DNA from: Sutcliffiella cohnii
GTDB taxonomy: Bacteria > Bacillota > Bacilli > Bacillales > Bacillaceae_I
NCBI RefSeq assembly: GCF_002250055.1
Contig: NZ_CP018866.1
Coordinates: forward strand, 984,501 to 1,048,500
Direction: 5' to 3'
DNA: 64,000 nt
Shown here: positions 40,173 to 48,521 of the stretch, piece by piece
Layout of the letters: every line of letters begins with the position of its first letter
Position numbering within the stretch: the first letter of the stretch is position 1
The notes under the pieces: generated by a model
What the model saw: only the letters and a program-made list of their open reading frames with translations
Told to the model about the DNA's origin: nothing
Database searches by the model: none
Made by a program: the position numbers and the translations under genes

Positions 40173-41162
40173 ATGAAAAAAACGTTCGCTTTACTTGCTG
40201 TTTTACTATTATTAGTTAGTGGAATTTTAGCAGGATGTAGTGCAGGAGCTTCATCAGGGAAAGAAAAGGTAGTGATTGGATACTTCCCAAACATTGACCA
40301 TACGCCAGCGATGGTTGCAAAAGAAAAAGCAATGTATGAAGAAGCACTTGGAGAAGGGTACGAAGTAGAATATCGCACTTTCCCTGATGGTGGAGCTTTT
40401 ATGACAGCTTTAAAAACAGGAGAAATTGACGGTGGTTTAGTAGGCCCAGGACCTGCGATGAACAACTACGCAAGTGGTGCTGATGTAAAGGTTATTGCTG
40501 GAGCATCTTCTGGTGGAACAGTAATTATTGCAAGTAAGCAAAGTGGAATTACTTCCATTGAAGGTCTTGACGGAGCAACTTTTATTACACCTGGGATTGG
40601 TTGTACACATGACGTTCAAATGGAAACTTTCTTAAAAGATTTCGGCTTAACATCGTCTCGTATTGGTGGAACGATGAACCATGTTACAGGAAATCCAGCT
40701 CAATACGGGCAAATGTTTGAAGCGGGTCGTGTAGACGCAGCTGCTGTTCCAGAACCGTGGGCATCTGTTTTAGCTGTAGAGTATGGTGCGAATATCATTG
40801 TAAATAGTGATGAAATATCTTTTGGTGAAACGTTACCGAACACTATTTTCGTAACGAGTGGAAAATATATTGAAGAGAAGAATGAAGTAGTGCAAGCGTT
40901 AATGGATGCACATGCGAAATCTGTTCAATATATTGAAGAGAACCCTGAAGATGCAAAACTAATTGCGATTAATCAAATTAAAGAAGCGACAAACCAAGAA
41001 TTATCAAAAGATATTATTGATAGTGCGTGGGAAAGAATTCGTTGGACTAGTGAAGTAGATGCAGAAGTAATTCAAGAGTTCGCGAACTCCTCGTTTGATT
41101 TAAAATTTCTAACGGAGAAACCAGACTTTACAAACTTTATCGATACTAGTTTCCAAAACTAG
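40173..41162 (+). CDS. NitT/TauT-family substrate-binding lipoprotein
   Basis: 329-residue lipoprotein; lipobox LAGC with C22. The binding fold has VVIGYFPNIDHTPAMVAKEKAMYEE, VEYRTFPDGGAFMTALKTGEIDGGLVGPGPAMNNYASG, FITPGIGCTHDVQMETFL and PEPWASVLAVEYGANI, as in SsuA/ThiY/NMT1-like proteins. The unusual GCTHD in the hinge region carries a Cys. ATG 40173 has TTAGGAGGA 7 nt upstream. Ligand uncertain: aliphatic sulfonate or a pyrimidine/thiamine precursor are the usual ones. Confidence 0.88.
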   Translation: MKKTFALLAVLLLLVSGILAGCSAGASSGKEKVVIGYFPNIDHTPAMVAKEKAMYEEALGEGYEVEYRTFPDGGAFMTALKTGEIDGGLVGPGPAMNNYASGADVKVIAGASSGGTVIIASKQSGITSIEGLDGATFITPGIGCTHDVQMETFLKDFGLTSSRIGGTMNHVTGNPAQYGQMFEAGRVDAAAVPEPWASVLAVEYGANIIVNSDEISFGETLPNTIFVTSGKYIEEKNEVVQALMDAHAKSVQYIEENPEDAKLIAINQIKEATNQELSKDIIDSAWERIRWTSEVDAEVIQEFANSSFDLKFLTEKPDFTNFIDTSFQN

Positions 41163-41172
41163 CAAAAACAAG

Positions 41173-41208
41173 AGGTGTCGAGCTATAATAAGTTCGACAC
41201 CTTTATTC
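41173..41208 (+). terminator. Rho-independent terminator
   Basis: AGGTGTCGA / TCGACACCT with a 12-nt loop and TTTATTC tail after the binding-protein gene. Confidence 0.75.
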
Positions 41209-41222
41209 GCAAGGAGGAAATT

Positions 41223-41813
41223 ATGATTAAAAGAATGTCCTTATTGTTTGTACTTTTCTTTTTATCAGCATGTGGTGCTGGAAATAGTGTGAACATAGAT
41301 GAGTATTTTCCGATGAAATTAGAAGTAAAAGAATTAGACGCAATAAATCAAGATGAGCAGGCATTCCAAACGAAAGACCGTAAAGGAGACGTTTGGTTAG
41401 CTAATTTTATTTTTACAAATTGTGAGACGGTTTGTCCACCAATGACGGCGAACATGTCAAAAGTACAACAATACTTAGCAGAAAATGACGCAACGACTCC
41501 AATTGTTTCATTTAGTATTGACCCTGAATATGATAACCCAGCAGCACTGAAGGAATATGGAGAAAGAGTCGATGCAGACTTTTCTACTTGGGATTTCGTA
41601 ACAGGTTATAATCAACGAGAAATTGAAAGCTTTGCTAACATTTCCTTTATGGTACCAGCTTACAAAATCGAAGGTGGTAACCAATATCAGCATAGTACAG
41701 CTATTTTCTTAATTGACCAACAAGGGTTCGTACGTGGTGAATATAGTGGAATTGATGTTGATTTTGAAAAAATTAAGGAAGATGTGGAAATATTAAAAGC
41801 AAATGGTGAATAA
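41223..41813 (+). CDS. Sco1/SenC-family copper chaperone lipoprotein
   Basis: 196-residue lipoprotein (lipobox LSAC, C17). Thioredoxin-like fold with the copper ligands C67 and C71 (TNCETVCPPM) and H157 (QHSTAIFL). Sco proteins deliver copper to the CuA site of cytochrome c oxidase at the outer face of the membrane; B. subtilis YpmQ/BsSco is the reference. AAGGAGGA lies just upstream of the ATG. It follows the ABC operon after a terminator, so co-regulation is not certain. Confidence 0.9.
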   Translation: MIKRMSLLFVLFFLSACGAGNSVNIDEYFPMKLEVKELDAINQDEQAFQTKDRKGDVWLANFIFTNCETVCPPMTANMSKVQQYLAENDATTPIVSFSIDPEYDNPAALKEYGERVDADFSTWDFVTGYNQREIESFANISFMVPAYKIEGGNQYQHSTAIFLIDQQGFVRGEYSGIDVDFEKIKEDVEILKANGE

Positions 41814-41894
41814 TCTTTAACTAAGTGGGGGAGTGACCGTTGCTCTCCTGCTAAAGAGACGAAAGTGTTAATTTAATGGAAAGAGAAGAAGCCT

Positions 41895-42773
41895 ATGACC
41901 ATTCACTATGAATCAATGAAAAGTTTGTCTGAAGACCAATATAATGAAGTGGTACGATTGCTAAAAAACTGTGAGGAACATGACAAACTAGAAATAGCAT
42001 CTAGTATTAACGTGTCGATGATTTCTAAAGCAGATGAACCACATTTATTTTTTATACTTGCTTATGATCGAGCGGAGTTAGTCGGCTTTGTTGGGCTATA
42101 TACATTTGTTGATGTGACGAAAGTGGAGATTGCGGGAATGGTATCACCAGCCTATCGAAGAAAAGGTATTTTTTCCACTTTGCTTGAAAAAGCATTAACT
42201 GTTTGTGCAGAACGAAAAGTGGACGAAATACTATTCGTTTGTCCAGAAAAGTCACTGGAAGCGAAAGGGCTAATGAAAAAGCTTGGAGCTGTTTATTCCT
42301 TTTCGGAATATACGATGGAATATGATGAAGGTCGCAACAACAAGTATAATTTAGAATCTATTCTTTTAGAGAAGGCAACATCCAGTGACGTTCCGACAAT
42401 CACACAATTGTTATTAGACGGCTTTGGCTTTGGTGGAGACCCGAAACAAGTCGAACCCCTGTTAACTAGAAACATTACGCAAGAAGGATATGAAGTTTAT
42501 ATCGTAAAAAATGATGAGAAAGTATTTGCTACTTTAACTATTTCCAATGAAGGTGCTTCTATGTACATAAGTGCTTTTACCGTTTCATTTGAAGAAAGAG
42601 GGAAAGGATACGGTAAAAAAATATTGCAAGCAGCGGTTGAGCTTATTCGAAAAAATGATCGATTAAAACCAATAAGACTTGATGTGGATGTAAGTAATGA
42701 AAATGCTTTAAGTTTATATGAAGGTGTAGGATTTCGCACGATAAGCGGTTATGATTATTACTTAAATATGTAG
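41895..42773 (+). CDS. Tandem GNAT acetyltransferase
   Basis: 292-residue protein with two GNAT domains. Domain 1 (about 1-145) has VEIAGMVSPAYRRKGIFSTLLEKAL; domain 2 (about 155-292) has ISAFTVSFEERGKGYGKKILQAAVELI (intact RGKGYG acetyl-CoA loop) and LDVDVSNENALSLYEGVGFR. Such double-GNAT proteins resemble mycothiol-synthase-like folds, where one half is often inactive. Both loops seem usable here (RRKGI, RGKGYG). Acceptor unknown. Confidence 0.85.
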   Translation: MTIHYESMKSLSEDQYNEVVRLLKNCEEHDKLEIASSINVSMISKADEPHLFFILAYDRAELVGFVGLYTFVDVTKVEIAGMVSPAYRRKGIFSTLLEKALTVCAERKVDEILFVCPEKSLEAKGLMKKLGAVYSFSEYTMEYDEGRNNKYNLESILLEKATSSDVPTITQLLLDGFGFGGDPKQVEPLLTRNITQEGYEVYIVKNDEKVFATLTISNEGASMYISAFTVSFEERGKGYGKKILQAAVELIRKNDRLKPIRLDVDVSNENALSLYEGVGFRTISGYDYYLNM

Positions 42774-42774
42774 T

Positions 42775-42807
42775 TTTGAGGTCGCTTTTATGGCTACCTC
42801 AAATTTT
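42775..42807. terminator. Terminator between convergent genes
   Basis: TTTGAGGT / ACCTCAAA with a 13-nt loop, followed by TTTTCTTTG; overlaps the 3' end of the HD-domain gene. Confidence 0.7.
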
Positions 42808-43333
42808 CTTTGTATGCTGGTAGAGGATGATACGTTTCTATTAACTTATCTAATCGTTGTAATCTTTGAAAGGCTGTTTCTATATCCATTACATTATAAT
42901 GATGGTTCCCACCTTTTTCCTCATCCATCTCATCAGCAAGCTTCACTACTTTTTGTAGTGGGCTTCTTTTTATTTGCGCCTCTGGTAAATAGGAATCGGT
43001 ATGCAATAATATCGCAACACTTATTTGCTTCGCTCTTTGCGGTTCTTCCCCTAAGCGAATTAATAGTTTATGAGCACGCTCTGCACCTTTAATGGCGTGA
43101 ATGTCGTTTTCGCGATATAACTCATAATCCCACTTGCCGTTACGATACCATTCATAATGACCAATATCATGTAAAAGAGCGGCCTTTGTCGCTAAATCAA
43201 GATCCACATTATATTTAAAGGCTAAATGAAACGCATGCTCCGTAACCTTTACTGCGTGCGCAATGCCAGATCGTTGTAAATATTTTTGTGTAATCGGGTG
43301 TAAAAATATTTCTGCTAATGTTACGTTCTTCAT
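42794..43333 (-). CDS. HD-domain phosphohydrolase-like protein
   Basis: 179-residue protein with the HD signature: SGIAHAVKVTEHAFHLAFKYN (first His), AALLHDIGHYEW (HD pair), HAIKGAERAHKLL and VVKLADEMDEEKG (final Asp). Metal-dependent phosphohydrolase of unknown substrate (nucleotide or phosphoester). AGGAGG lies 9 nt upstream of ATG 43333. Confidence 0.85.
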   Translation of the reverse strand: MKNVTLAEIFLHPITQKYLQRSGIAHAVKVTEHAFHLAFKYNVDLDLATKAALLHDIGHYEWYRNGKWDYELYRENDIHAIKGAERAHKLLIRLGEEPQRAKQISVAILLHTDSYLPEAQIKRSPLQKVVKLADEMDEEKGGNHHYNVMDIETAFQRLQRLDKLIETYHPLPAYKENLR

Positions 43334-43417
43334 CTCTTTTTGCCTCCTTCTGTATTAAGTCCGAAAAGTGTTTCTTTACAGAATAGCATAGAGACAAGCG
43401 GGATGGCAATGGGTATA

Positions 43418-43636
43418 TTAACTAATTTTCCTTATTTTTTTATGAGGAAATACTGATAACATGTTCTCTATTTTAAACGTTCGATTTGTGTTCCTTAAAT
43501 AACAAAAGGCAGTTATATATGTTGCTTCTAATTTAATAATTTGAATAGTTCGTTGGGTAATCGTTCCATTATGTGCTTCATAAATGATGTCGACGAGCTT
43601 ATTTTCTTCGTGAAGTCGCTGTAATAACCTTTGCAC
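43418..43636 (-). CDS. Small WYL-domain-like protein
   Basis: 72-residue protein: LVDIIYEAHNGTITQRTIQIIKLEATYITAFCYLRNTNRTFKIENMLSVFPHK, matching the beta-barrel ligand-binding WYL module without a DNA-binding domain. GTG 43636 has AGGAGG 8 nt upstream; GTG 43645 would overlap that site. WYL domains bind nucleotides or nucleic acids and usually sit in regulators; as a stand-alone version it may act as a partner subunit. Confidence 0.72.
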   Translation of the reverse strand: MQRLLQRLHEENKLVDIIYEAHNGTITQRTIQIIKLEATYITAFCYLRNTNRTFKIENMLSVFPHKKIRKIS

Positions 43637-43758
43637 TGAAGTCACCTCCTATAATTATTATATGCGAACATACGTTTCTTATACAACGAAAAAGAAATAA
43701 TTTTCAGCTGTTAAGTAGCGGTAATTATTGCTAAAATTGATGGAAAGGGGGAGTTGGG

Positions 43759-44271
43759 GTGAGTAGAGAGAATAGAATTGCAGAAATAATCGTCCGAATT
43801 GGCGTAGGAATCATTGCATTTGGCATTCTTTTCGGTATTGTAATTGGCGCATCTCATTATGAATTTGATTGGTTGATGGCGCTTTATTGGTGGGTAGTTA
43901 GCTTTGTCGTGGGGATTTTGTTCATCGGCTTTGCAGAAGTAATTGAGCTATTACATAAGATACATGAAAAAGTGGATCTCGCTATAGGAAATGAAAATGA
44001 TAGTAACGTACCAGTTTTTAATGATACGAACCCTAAGTACCGACAAACTAAATGGTCATTATCCATGGAGGAAGAGGATAGCATTCGTAACATGTTTAGC
44101 GGCAAAGTAAAGGAAATAACAGTTACTCCATTTCAAGATATAGTTTACGTCGAATTAGAAAACAATGCATACAAAATTTTAGAAGTAGGATACTTTACTC
44201 CAAAAGAGGTACCATTTAACCTACTAACAGACGAGTTAAATGAATGGCTGAAGGAAAAGCATAAAAAATAA
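43759..44271 (+). CDS. Two-helix membrane protein with soluble C-terminal domain
   Basis: 170-residue protein starting at GTG 43759 (AAAGGGGGAG upstream). Membrane segments at about 10-31 and 38-60 (VRIGVGIIAFGILFGIVIGAS, LMALYWWVVSFVVGILFIGFAEV), then a cytosolic part with SGKVKEITVTPFQDIVYVELENNAYKILEVGYFTPKEVPFNLLTDELNEWLK. Not recognised; orientation and function unknown. Confidence 0.7.
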   Translation: MSRENRIAEIIVRIGVGIIAFGILFGIVIGASHYEFDWLMALYWWVVSFVVGILFIGFAEVIELLHKIHEKVDLAIGNENDSNVPVFNDTNPKYRQTKWSLSMEEEDSIRNMFSGKVKEITVTPFQDIVYVELENNAYKILEVGYFTPKEVPFNLLTDELNEWLKEKHKK

Positions 44272-44274
44272 AAT

Positions 44275-44292
44275 GCCACCTGTTATGGTGGC
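44275..44292 (+). terminator. Weak terminator-like hairpin
   Basis: GCCACC / GGTGGC with a 6-nt loop just after the membrane protein gene; no clear T-run. Confidence 0.45.
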
Positions 44293-44388
44293 TATACTAA
44301 TTGTAAATAGAGTTTTTTAAAAAAGGATTGCCAAGCCTACCTTCTATATACTATAATTTAATATATTCTTAAAATTAATTTATATTGC

Positions 44389-44460
44389 GATCTGATAGTT
44401 CAGTGGGAGAACACTACCTTGACAGGGTAGGGGTCGGGGGTTCGAATCCCTCTCAGATCA
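44389..44460 (+). tRNA. tRNA-Val (anticodon GAC)
   Basis: 72-nt gene that folds as a full cloverleaf: acceptor GATCTGA / TCAGATC (7 of 7), D arm GTTC-AGTGGGA-GAAC, anticodon arm CTACC-TTGACAG-GGTAG with GAC at the centre, variable loop GGGTC, T arm GGGGG-TTCGAAT-CCCTC (one G-T), discriminator A. CCA is not encoded (followed by TACAAT). It is isolated, not in an rRNA/tRNA cluster, and is followed by an integrase remnant, so it may be an element-borne or attachment-site tRNA. Confidence 0.9.
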
Positions 44461-45475
44461 TACAATCAAAATGCTGGAATCCTTGATTTATCGTGGGTTT
44501 CAGCTTTTTTATTTTTTTTTTCATAAGTATTATCTATCATCCATTACTCAAGATTGCTTTTTTTCTTGAATTTGTATTTACTAACGCTTCGTGACTTTTT
44601 AAATGCTTTGTGGAATACCTGCTACACCATTATCTTCATTTGGCATGAAAGAGCATAAATTTCTAAAGTAATCTTTGGATTACTGTGTCCTAATCGGGCT
44701 GCCACTTTTACAATGCAACACCCTCGGCAATGAGGATGGAGGCATGAGAGTGTCGTATGTCTTGAAATCGGATAGGTGTGACTTTAGCGTTTACATATTT
44801 TCCTCAATTCACGTAATACGTTTCGTAGGTCTTGTATCGTTCCGCTTTCGGTTAAAAATACAAGGAAAGTTCTTAATACTCTTTTGCGGAGTTCTCTTTC
44901 CATCCTTCTTGCGTTTTCCTATGAGAAAGCAGTCCTTCAATGAGAAAATCTGGTATGGGAACATGACATATGGACTTTTTTTAGGACTAGAGAATATACA
45001 ACCTAATCTAGTAACACGAGAAACTGAACGGTTTACCCATATAACTTTTTTTGGATAGGCATGAGGAAGGAATTAGAGAGCAAAAGACCCGTTGAGACAT
45101 GGGAAGGAAAGCCTCCAGAGGCGGCGTGGAGAATCGCGTATCATATGGTAAAAGGTTGAGTTCCTATGAATCCTCTATTTCCGCATGCCTTCTGTAGCTT
45201 TTATTATCAAAAGTCATTCCATTTATCCGCTATAGTTCTTACTAGTAGTTTGAAAGCCTGCGAATAAGCGAGTACTTAGGGATACATTAATCTCACTGGG
45301 GGAGTACAACGATATTTTAGTAAAAGATTTGTTTTTAAGTTTTTTAAAATTTCTTTTTGAGAGGTAATGTGGTTAAGTTTTGGCCAATTCTTTGTAACTT
45401 GTTAGTTTTATTAGACTTTTGTCCATTACCACCTGTCATAAAAAACATATTATAAATAAAGGGTAGGTGGTCTAG
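44461..45475. other. Decayed integrated-element region
   Basis: About 1 kb with no intact gene. It holds the integrase remnant at 44599-44797; a minus-strand 39-residue frame at 44784-44903 (MERELRKRVLRTFLVFLTES...) without a good ribosome site; and a 32-residue frame at 45061-45159 (MRKELESKRPVETWEGKPPE...), also without a clear site and in a locally GC-richer patch. I take these as debris of a larger insertion. The rest is AT-rich and feature-poor. Confidence 0.55.
44599..44797 (-). pseudogene. Tyrosine recombinase (phage integrase) C-terminal remnant
   Basis: Minus-strand pieces in three frames: KVTPIRFQDIRHSHASILIAEGVA (box with catalytic R and H of the RHxxH type), VKVAARLGHSNPKITLEIYA (H of LGH and the catalytic Tyr), and SFMPNEDNGVAGIPQSI to a stop at 44599. 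Two frameshifts separate them and the N-terminal and core-binding parts are missing. The order matches the end of phage/ICE integrases, which typically insert at tRNA 3' ends; here the tRNA-Val ends only 140 bp away. Confidence 0.85.
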
Positions 45476-45850
45476 ATGAATTCGAATAAAAATAAACATA
45501 TTATTTCTACTAAGAGGGTTTTAGATTGGAAAATATCAACTAGTGAGATTAATATCAGAATTCCTTTTAAACAGGCTAATAATACTTTAAAAGTGGATAC
45601 TTATCAGTACAATGCTTTATCTGATGGTGTAAGTTCAATCTACACAAATAAAAATGAACTGAAGGAATACGGTGAACGAGGTATTTTAGATCCAAAAACT
45701 GTATCATATATAAACCTATTTATAAATGGCGTTCTACAGCCTCCAAATACTTATGAGGTGAAAAAAGGATACCTTAGTTTAAAAACAAACAATATTCCTC
45801 AAAAAAATACACCTATTATTCTTCAGTTTATTACAGTTTATAACACATAA
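45476..45850 (+). CDS. DUF4183 exosporium-type protein A
   Basis: 124-residue protein: N-terminal linker, then [40 protein letters not shown], and the DUF4183 signature [48 protein letters not shown]4183 proteins are small beta-rich spore-surface proteins of Bacilli. ATG 45476 lies after GGTAGGTGG. It faces a second, diverged DUF4183 gene across a strong shared terminator. Confidence 0.82.
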   Translation: MNSNKNKHIISTKRVLDWKISTSEINIRIPFKQANNTLKVDTYQYNALSDGVSSIYTNKNELKEYGERGILDPKTVSYINLFINGVLQPPNTYEVKKGYLSLKTNNIPQKNTPIILQFITVYNT

Positions 45851-45889
45851 AAAAATTCAGGGCTGTTTATGAAACCCTGAATTTTTTTA
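45851..45889. terminator. Bidirectional terminator
   Basis: Perfect 12-bp stem AAAAATTCAGGG / CCCTGAATTTTT with a 12-nt loop and T-runs on both sides, between convergent DUF4183 genes. Confidence 0.88.
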
Positions 45890-46273
45890 TTAAGTTTCAA
45901 CATCAGTTGAGGATGTTGGTGAGTAATTTACTACCTCTAACACAATTGGTGTACCCTGTAATATTGGGTCTCCTCCAGCTGGCACATCAATACCAAGTGA
46001 ACCAATCGTTGTTGCACCAGGTGTATAAGTTGAAATTCCTTCCATTTGCAAAACACCGTTAATATATACTTTAAAGTAACTATTATCAGTGGCTAAAGCA
46101 GGAAGGTCAGTAGCAATTGCACCAGCATCGTTAAAGAAATCCGCTGTATCGATTGATAATGTAGACCCAGCAGGAGTTTCTACAGTTGTTACATGAAAGA
46201 ATTTTTCAGGCGTTGGACCAACGGTTGTTGTTGTAGTAGCAGTTACAAGAAGTTTCATAAGTTGCAGTGCCAT
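45890..46273 (-). CDS. DUF4183 exosporium-type protein B
   Basis: 127-residue protein with the DUF4183 core SYFKVYINGVLQMEGISTYTPGATTIGSLGIDVPAGGDPILQGTPIVLEVVNY. The N-terminus MALQLMKLLVTATTTTTVGPTPEKFFHV includes a Thr run; the C-terminus is Ser/Thr-rich (SPTSSTDVET) and could be glycosylated, as in exosporium filament proteins. About as long as protein A but sharing only the YINGVLQ and hydrophobic pattern, so an old duplication. Confidence 0.8.
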   Translation of the reverse strand: MALQLMKLLVTATTTTTVGPTPEKFFHVTTVETPAGSTLSIDTADFFNDAGAIATDLPALATDNSYFKVYINGVLQMEGISTYTPGATTIGSLGIDVPAGGDPILQGTPIVLEVVNYSPTSSTDVET

Positions 46274-47056
46274 GATAAACCTCCTATCTAATATTAATAA
46301 TACTTCTGAATAACATAATATGATTTAAATTAATAATATGTTTAGACTAGTTAACTGTGGTAATAACACAATTTAAAATTTGTAGATAATACGCACTAAG
46401 TTATATCACTAACTGAGGCGTGTGTTAGTTGCATAGTACAGACATTTATTCAATAGATAAAAAGATATTCTATAAATGTGAATTATTTGAAGAAACAAAC
46501 TGTTTCAAGGTTAGTACCACTACATCATTCTATCTGTGATTACTATCCAAGACGTGTTGAGTATGTGAACAACGGTAGCAGTCCACCTAGGGGTCAGGGG
46601 TTCATACCCGTAATTCCTTAACCACAACAGTTCTTGGCATTTTTTATTTTCTAAAATAATTTAGAATATAACAGTTATGTTGACGACGAATCCAATTTCC
46701 GCAGTTTTTTGCATTGAAAAATAGTAGTGTGTAGAGGCGAGTATAAAGCCAAGGAGTTAATCAGACTGATATGGCAATGTATCAGGCAAAAAGCGCAACA
46801 AAAACAAATATAAAGTATATAAATTAACCTGATTAAAACCAGATTCAAGAGTCGACGAAAATGTTGGCTCTTTTTTTGCGCGGTAAGAACAGGTGCAAAG
46901 AAGAAATGGACAAAAATAAATTAATTCTAGTTGAGAAACAAAAAGGTAAGGAAGTGCAAAAGACCAAACGTTAAACTCTACTTTATTTAATAAACAGGAT
47001 ATTTTAGGCTTATATGGCTAAAATAATGACTAATCTTTAAAAAAGGTGGGTTTTTC
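46274..47056. other. Gene-poor region with tRNA relic
   Basis: 783 bp. It contains the degenerate tRNA copy at about 46548-46618 and a terminator-like hairpin AGAGTCGAC / GTTGGCTCT with TTTTTTTG near 46849-46877. A plus-strand frame ending near 46825 (...YKAKELIRLIWQCIRQKAQQ) is open for about 30 codons without a ribosome site. I see no complete gene. Confidence 0.5.
46548..46618 (+). pseudogene. Degenerate tRNA-Val copy
   Basis: GTTGAGTATGTGAAC aligns with the D arm of the tRNA-Val gene (GTTCAGTGGGAGAAC), and TAGGGGTCAGGGGTTC (46588-46603) matches its variable loop/T arm TAGGGGTCGGGGGTTC (44428-44443) at 15 of 16 bases. The anticodon arm and acceptor no longer pair. Same orientation as the intact gene, 2.16 kb away; a candidate remnant of an attachment-site duplication. 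Confidence 0.6.
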
Positions 47057-47641
47057 ATGAGTGAAAATCAACTAGAATTACTAAAAAACATAAGAAGGAA
47101 AAATGAAAATTTGTCAGAGATGGGTATAGAGTATTGGAAGCAATATTCTAGTTTAAATGATTGGCAATTTTGGATTGTCATATTAATCCTGATTGTTCCT
47201 CTTATCATTTTGTTTATTAAGATAGATCGAGTTAAGGCTTTACTTTTAGGATTCTATGGCCTAAATTATCATGTATGGTTTGCATATACTAATTCTGCAG
47301 GTATTAGATTAGGATTATGGGAATATCCCTATAAAGTCCTTCCGATTCTACCAAGTTTTGCACTCGATGCCTCTTTGGTACCGGTATCTTATATGATGAT
47401 TTATCAGTGGACTCTTAATAAAAATAAAAATTTTTACTTATATTCTACTTTGTTATCTGCAGGTTTTGCATTCGTTTTAAAACCAATCCTTGTAAGTCGT
47501 GGGCTATTTAGAATGTTTAGTTGGGTAAATTACTTTTATTTATTTTTATTTTATGTATTGTTTTTTATTGTTTCAAAGTTCATTACAAATCTTTTCATAA
47601 ACCTTCAGGAAAGAGGAAGTATTTTTAAATTTAATAATTAG
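47057..47641 (+). CDS. CBO0543-like membrane protein
   Basis: 194-residue membrane protein with five likely helices (WQFWIVILILIVPLIILFIKI, VKALLLGFYGLNYHVWFAY, ILPSFALDASLVPVSYMMIYQ, TLLSAGFAFVLKPILVSRG, YFYLFLFYVLFFIVSKFI). The RLGLWEYPYKVLPILPSFALDASLVPV block is typical of the CBO0543 family found in spore-forming Firmicutes. AAAAAAGGTGGG precedes the ATG. Function unknown; located in the decayed-island zone. Confidence 0.78.
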   Translation: MSENQLELLKNIRRKNENLSEMGIEYWKQYSSLNDWQFWIVILILIVPLIILFIKIDRVKALLLGFYGLNYHVWFAYTNSAGIRLGLWEYPYKVLPILPSFALDASLVPVSYMMIYQWTLNKNKNFYLYSTLLSAGFAFVLKPILVSRGLFRMFSWVNYFYLFLFYVLFFIVSKFITNLFINLQERGSIFKFNN

Positions 47642-47647
47642 TTGGAA

Positions 47648-47676
47648 GCTCTTGGTTATTGCCAAGACTTTTTATA
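47648..47676 (+). terminator. Rho-independent terminator
   Basis: TCTTGG / CCAAGA stem with flanking pairs and CTTTTTATAAT tail. The following 240 bp to 47913 are AT-rich without genes. Confidence 0.6.
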
Positions 47677-47913
47677 ATGGGGATTTGTTTTTCTATATCA
47701 TAAAAAAGCCAAAATATCCTTCTTTTTTAAAATCATTCTTTTTTATTCTTGCCAGCTAATCTCACCTCGGATATCCCAACTTCACGCTTTTATAACTTAT
47801 AACCTAACTCTTTCTCAAAGTCTTAATTTTATATTTAGTCAAATAAAAGCACATCAAACGTTAAATTTTACTCTAACATTTGAAGTGCCTAACCAAAAAT
47901 GTATTTATCCTAA

Positions 47914-48396
47914 TTATTGAATATTACCTTGTATTCCATTATTTTGTCCTTGCATATTCATTGTTCCCATATTATTCATTGTATCCATTGGCTGGAACAT
48001 GCCTGTCATTTGAGTCGTTTGGGTAGTATCAAAAGTTGGTGGTTGATAATATCCATTTTGATTCATCCAACTCCAAATTTCGTAAGCCATTTCTTGACAC
48101 ATATTAGCTCCGTTTACATGGTACATACGAATTTGAGGATCTACACATTCATTTGCCCATTGCATTCCCATAACAGCACCAGATTTATGAGTATTAAGGG
48201 CTAAAGTAGCAATCGTTTGGTCGGCAAGAGTTTTTGCATTCGCCATTGGAGCTGACATTGTAACTTGGTGATGTGCATTTATGTTTGCATTTTGTGCCTG
48301 GAAATTTGGAGCTGTATGGGATATCTGCGCTCCCTTACCCTGCATTAAGTTGACCCCTTGTTGGTATGCCATCATCATTTGTTGTTGATGCTTCAT
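47914..48396 (-). CDS. CotF-like spore coat protein
   Basis: 160-residue protein. Residues 1-50 are Met/Gln/Asn-rich; 55-120 form the CotF domain: KTLADQTIATLALNTHKSGAVMGMQWANECVDPQIRMYHVNGANMCQEMAYEIWSWMNQNGYY. The tail (TTQTTQMTGMFQPMDTMNNMGTMNMQGQNN) is Met/Gln/Asn-rich. CotF-family proteins are inner or outer coat components, processed in B. subtilis. Its ATG overlaps the stop of the upstream 41-residue gene (TAATG), so the two are coupled. Confidence 0.88.
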   Translation of the reverse strand: MKHQQQMMMAYQQGVNLMQGKGAQISHTAPNFQAQNANINAHHQVTMSAPMANAKTLADQTIATLALNTHKSGAVMGMQWANECVDPQIRMYHVNGANMCQEMAYEIWSWMNQNGYYQPPTFDTTQTTQMTGMFQPMDTMNNMGTMNMQGQNNGIQGNIQ

Positions 48397-48521
48397 TAGT
48401 GAATTCCTTTAAGCCGTTGATCACTACATTGACTAGCAAACATTCCGTGTTCTTCAATTTCTGCTGCCTTCGTACGTAAAGCTTCTTGTGTTTCTAAAAG
48501 TTCATGAGCTGCTAAATTCAT
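48396..48521 (-). CDS. Small protein coupled to cotF-like gene
   Basis: 41 residues, MNLAAHELLETQEALRTKAA then EIEEHGMFASQCSDQRLKGIH. GGAGGGTACAAA precedes the ATG. Predicted helical. The stop overlaps the start of the CotF-like gene (TAATG). The pattern AAHELLETQEALR..AAEIE is like helices seen in CotF-family proteins, so it could be a split-off first half or helper subunit. Probably a coat micro-protein. Confidence 0.7.
   Translation of the reverse strand: MNLAAHELLETQEALRTKAAEIEEHGMFASQCSDQRLKGIH

Noticed and set aside
44675..45058. 127-codon plus-strand open frame.
   Set aside because: Antisense to the integrase remnant, no ribosome site, and its translation has no protein-like features.
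45061..45159. 32-residue frame MRKELESKRPVETWEGKPPE...
   Set aside because: No credible ribosome site and no known homologue in memory; probably debris within the decayed island.
46548..46618. Functional tRNA gene.
   Set aside because: Acceptor and anticodon arms no longer pair; kept only as a degenerate copy.
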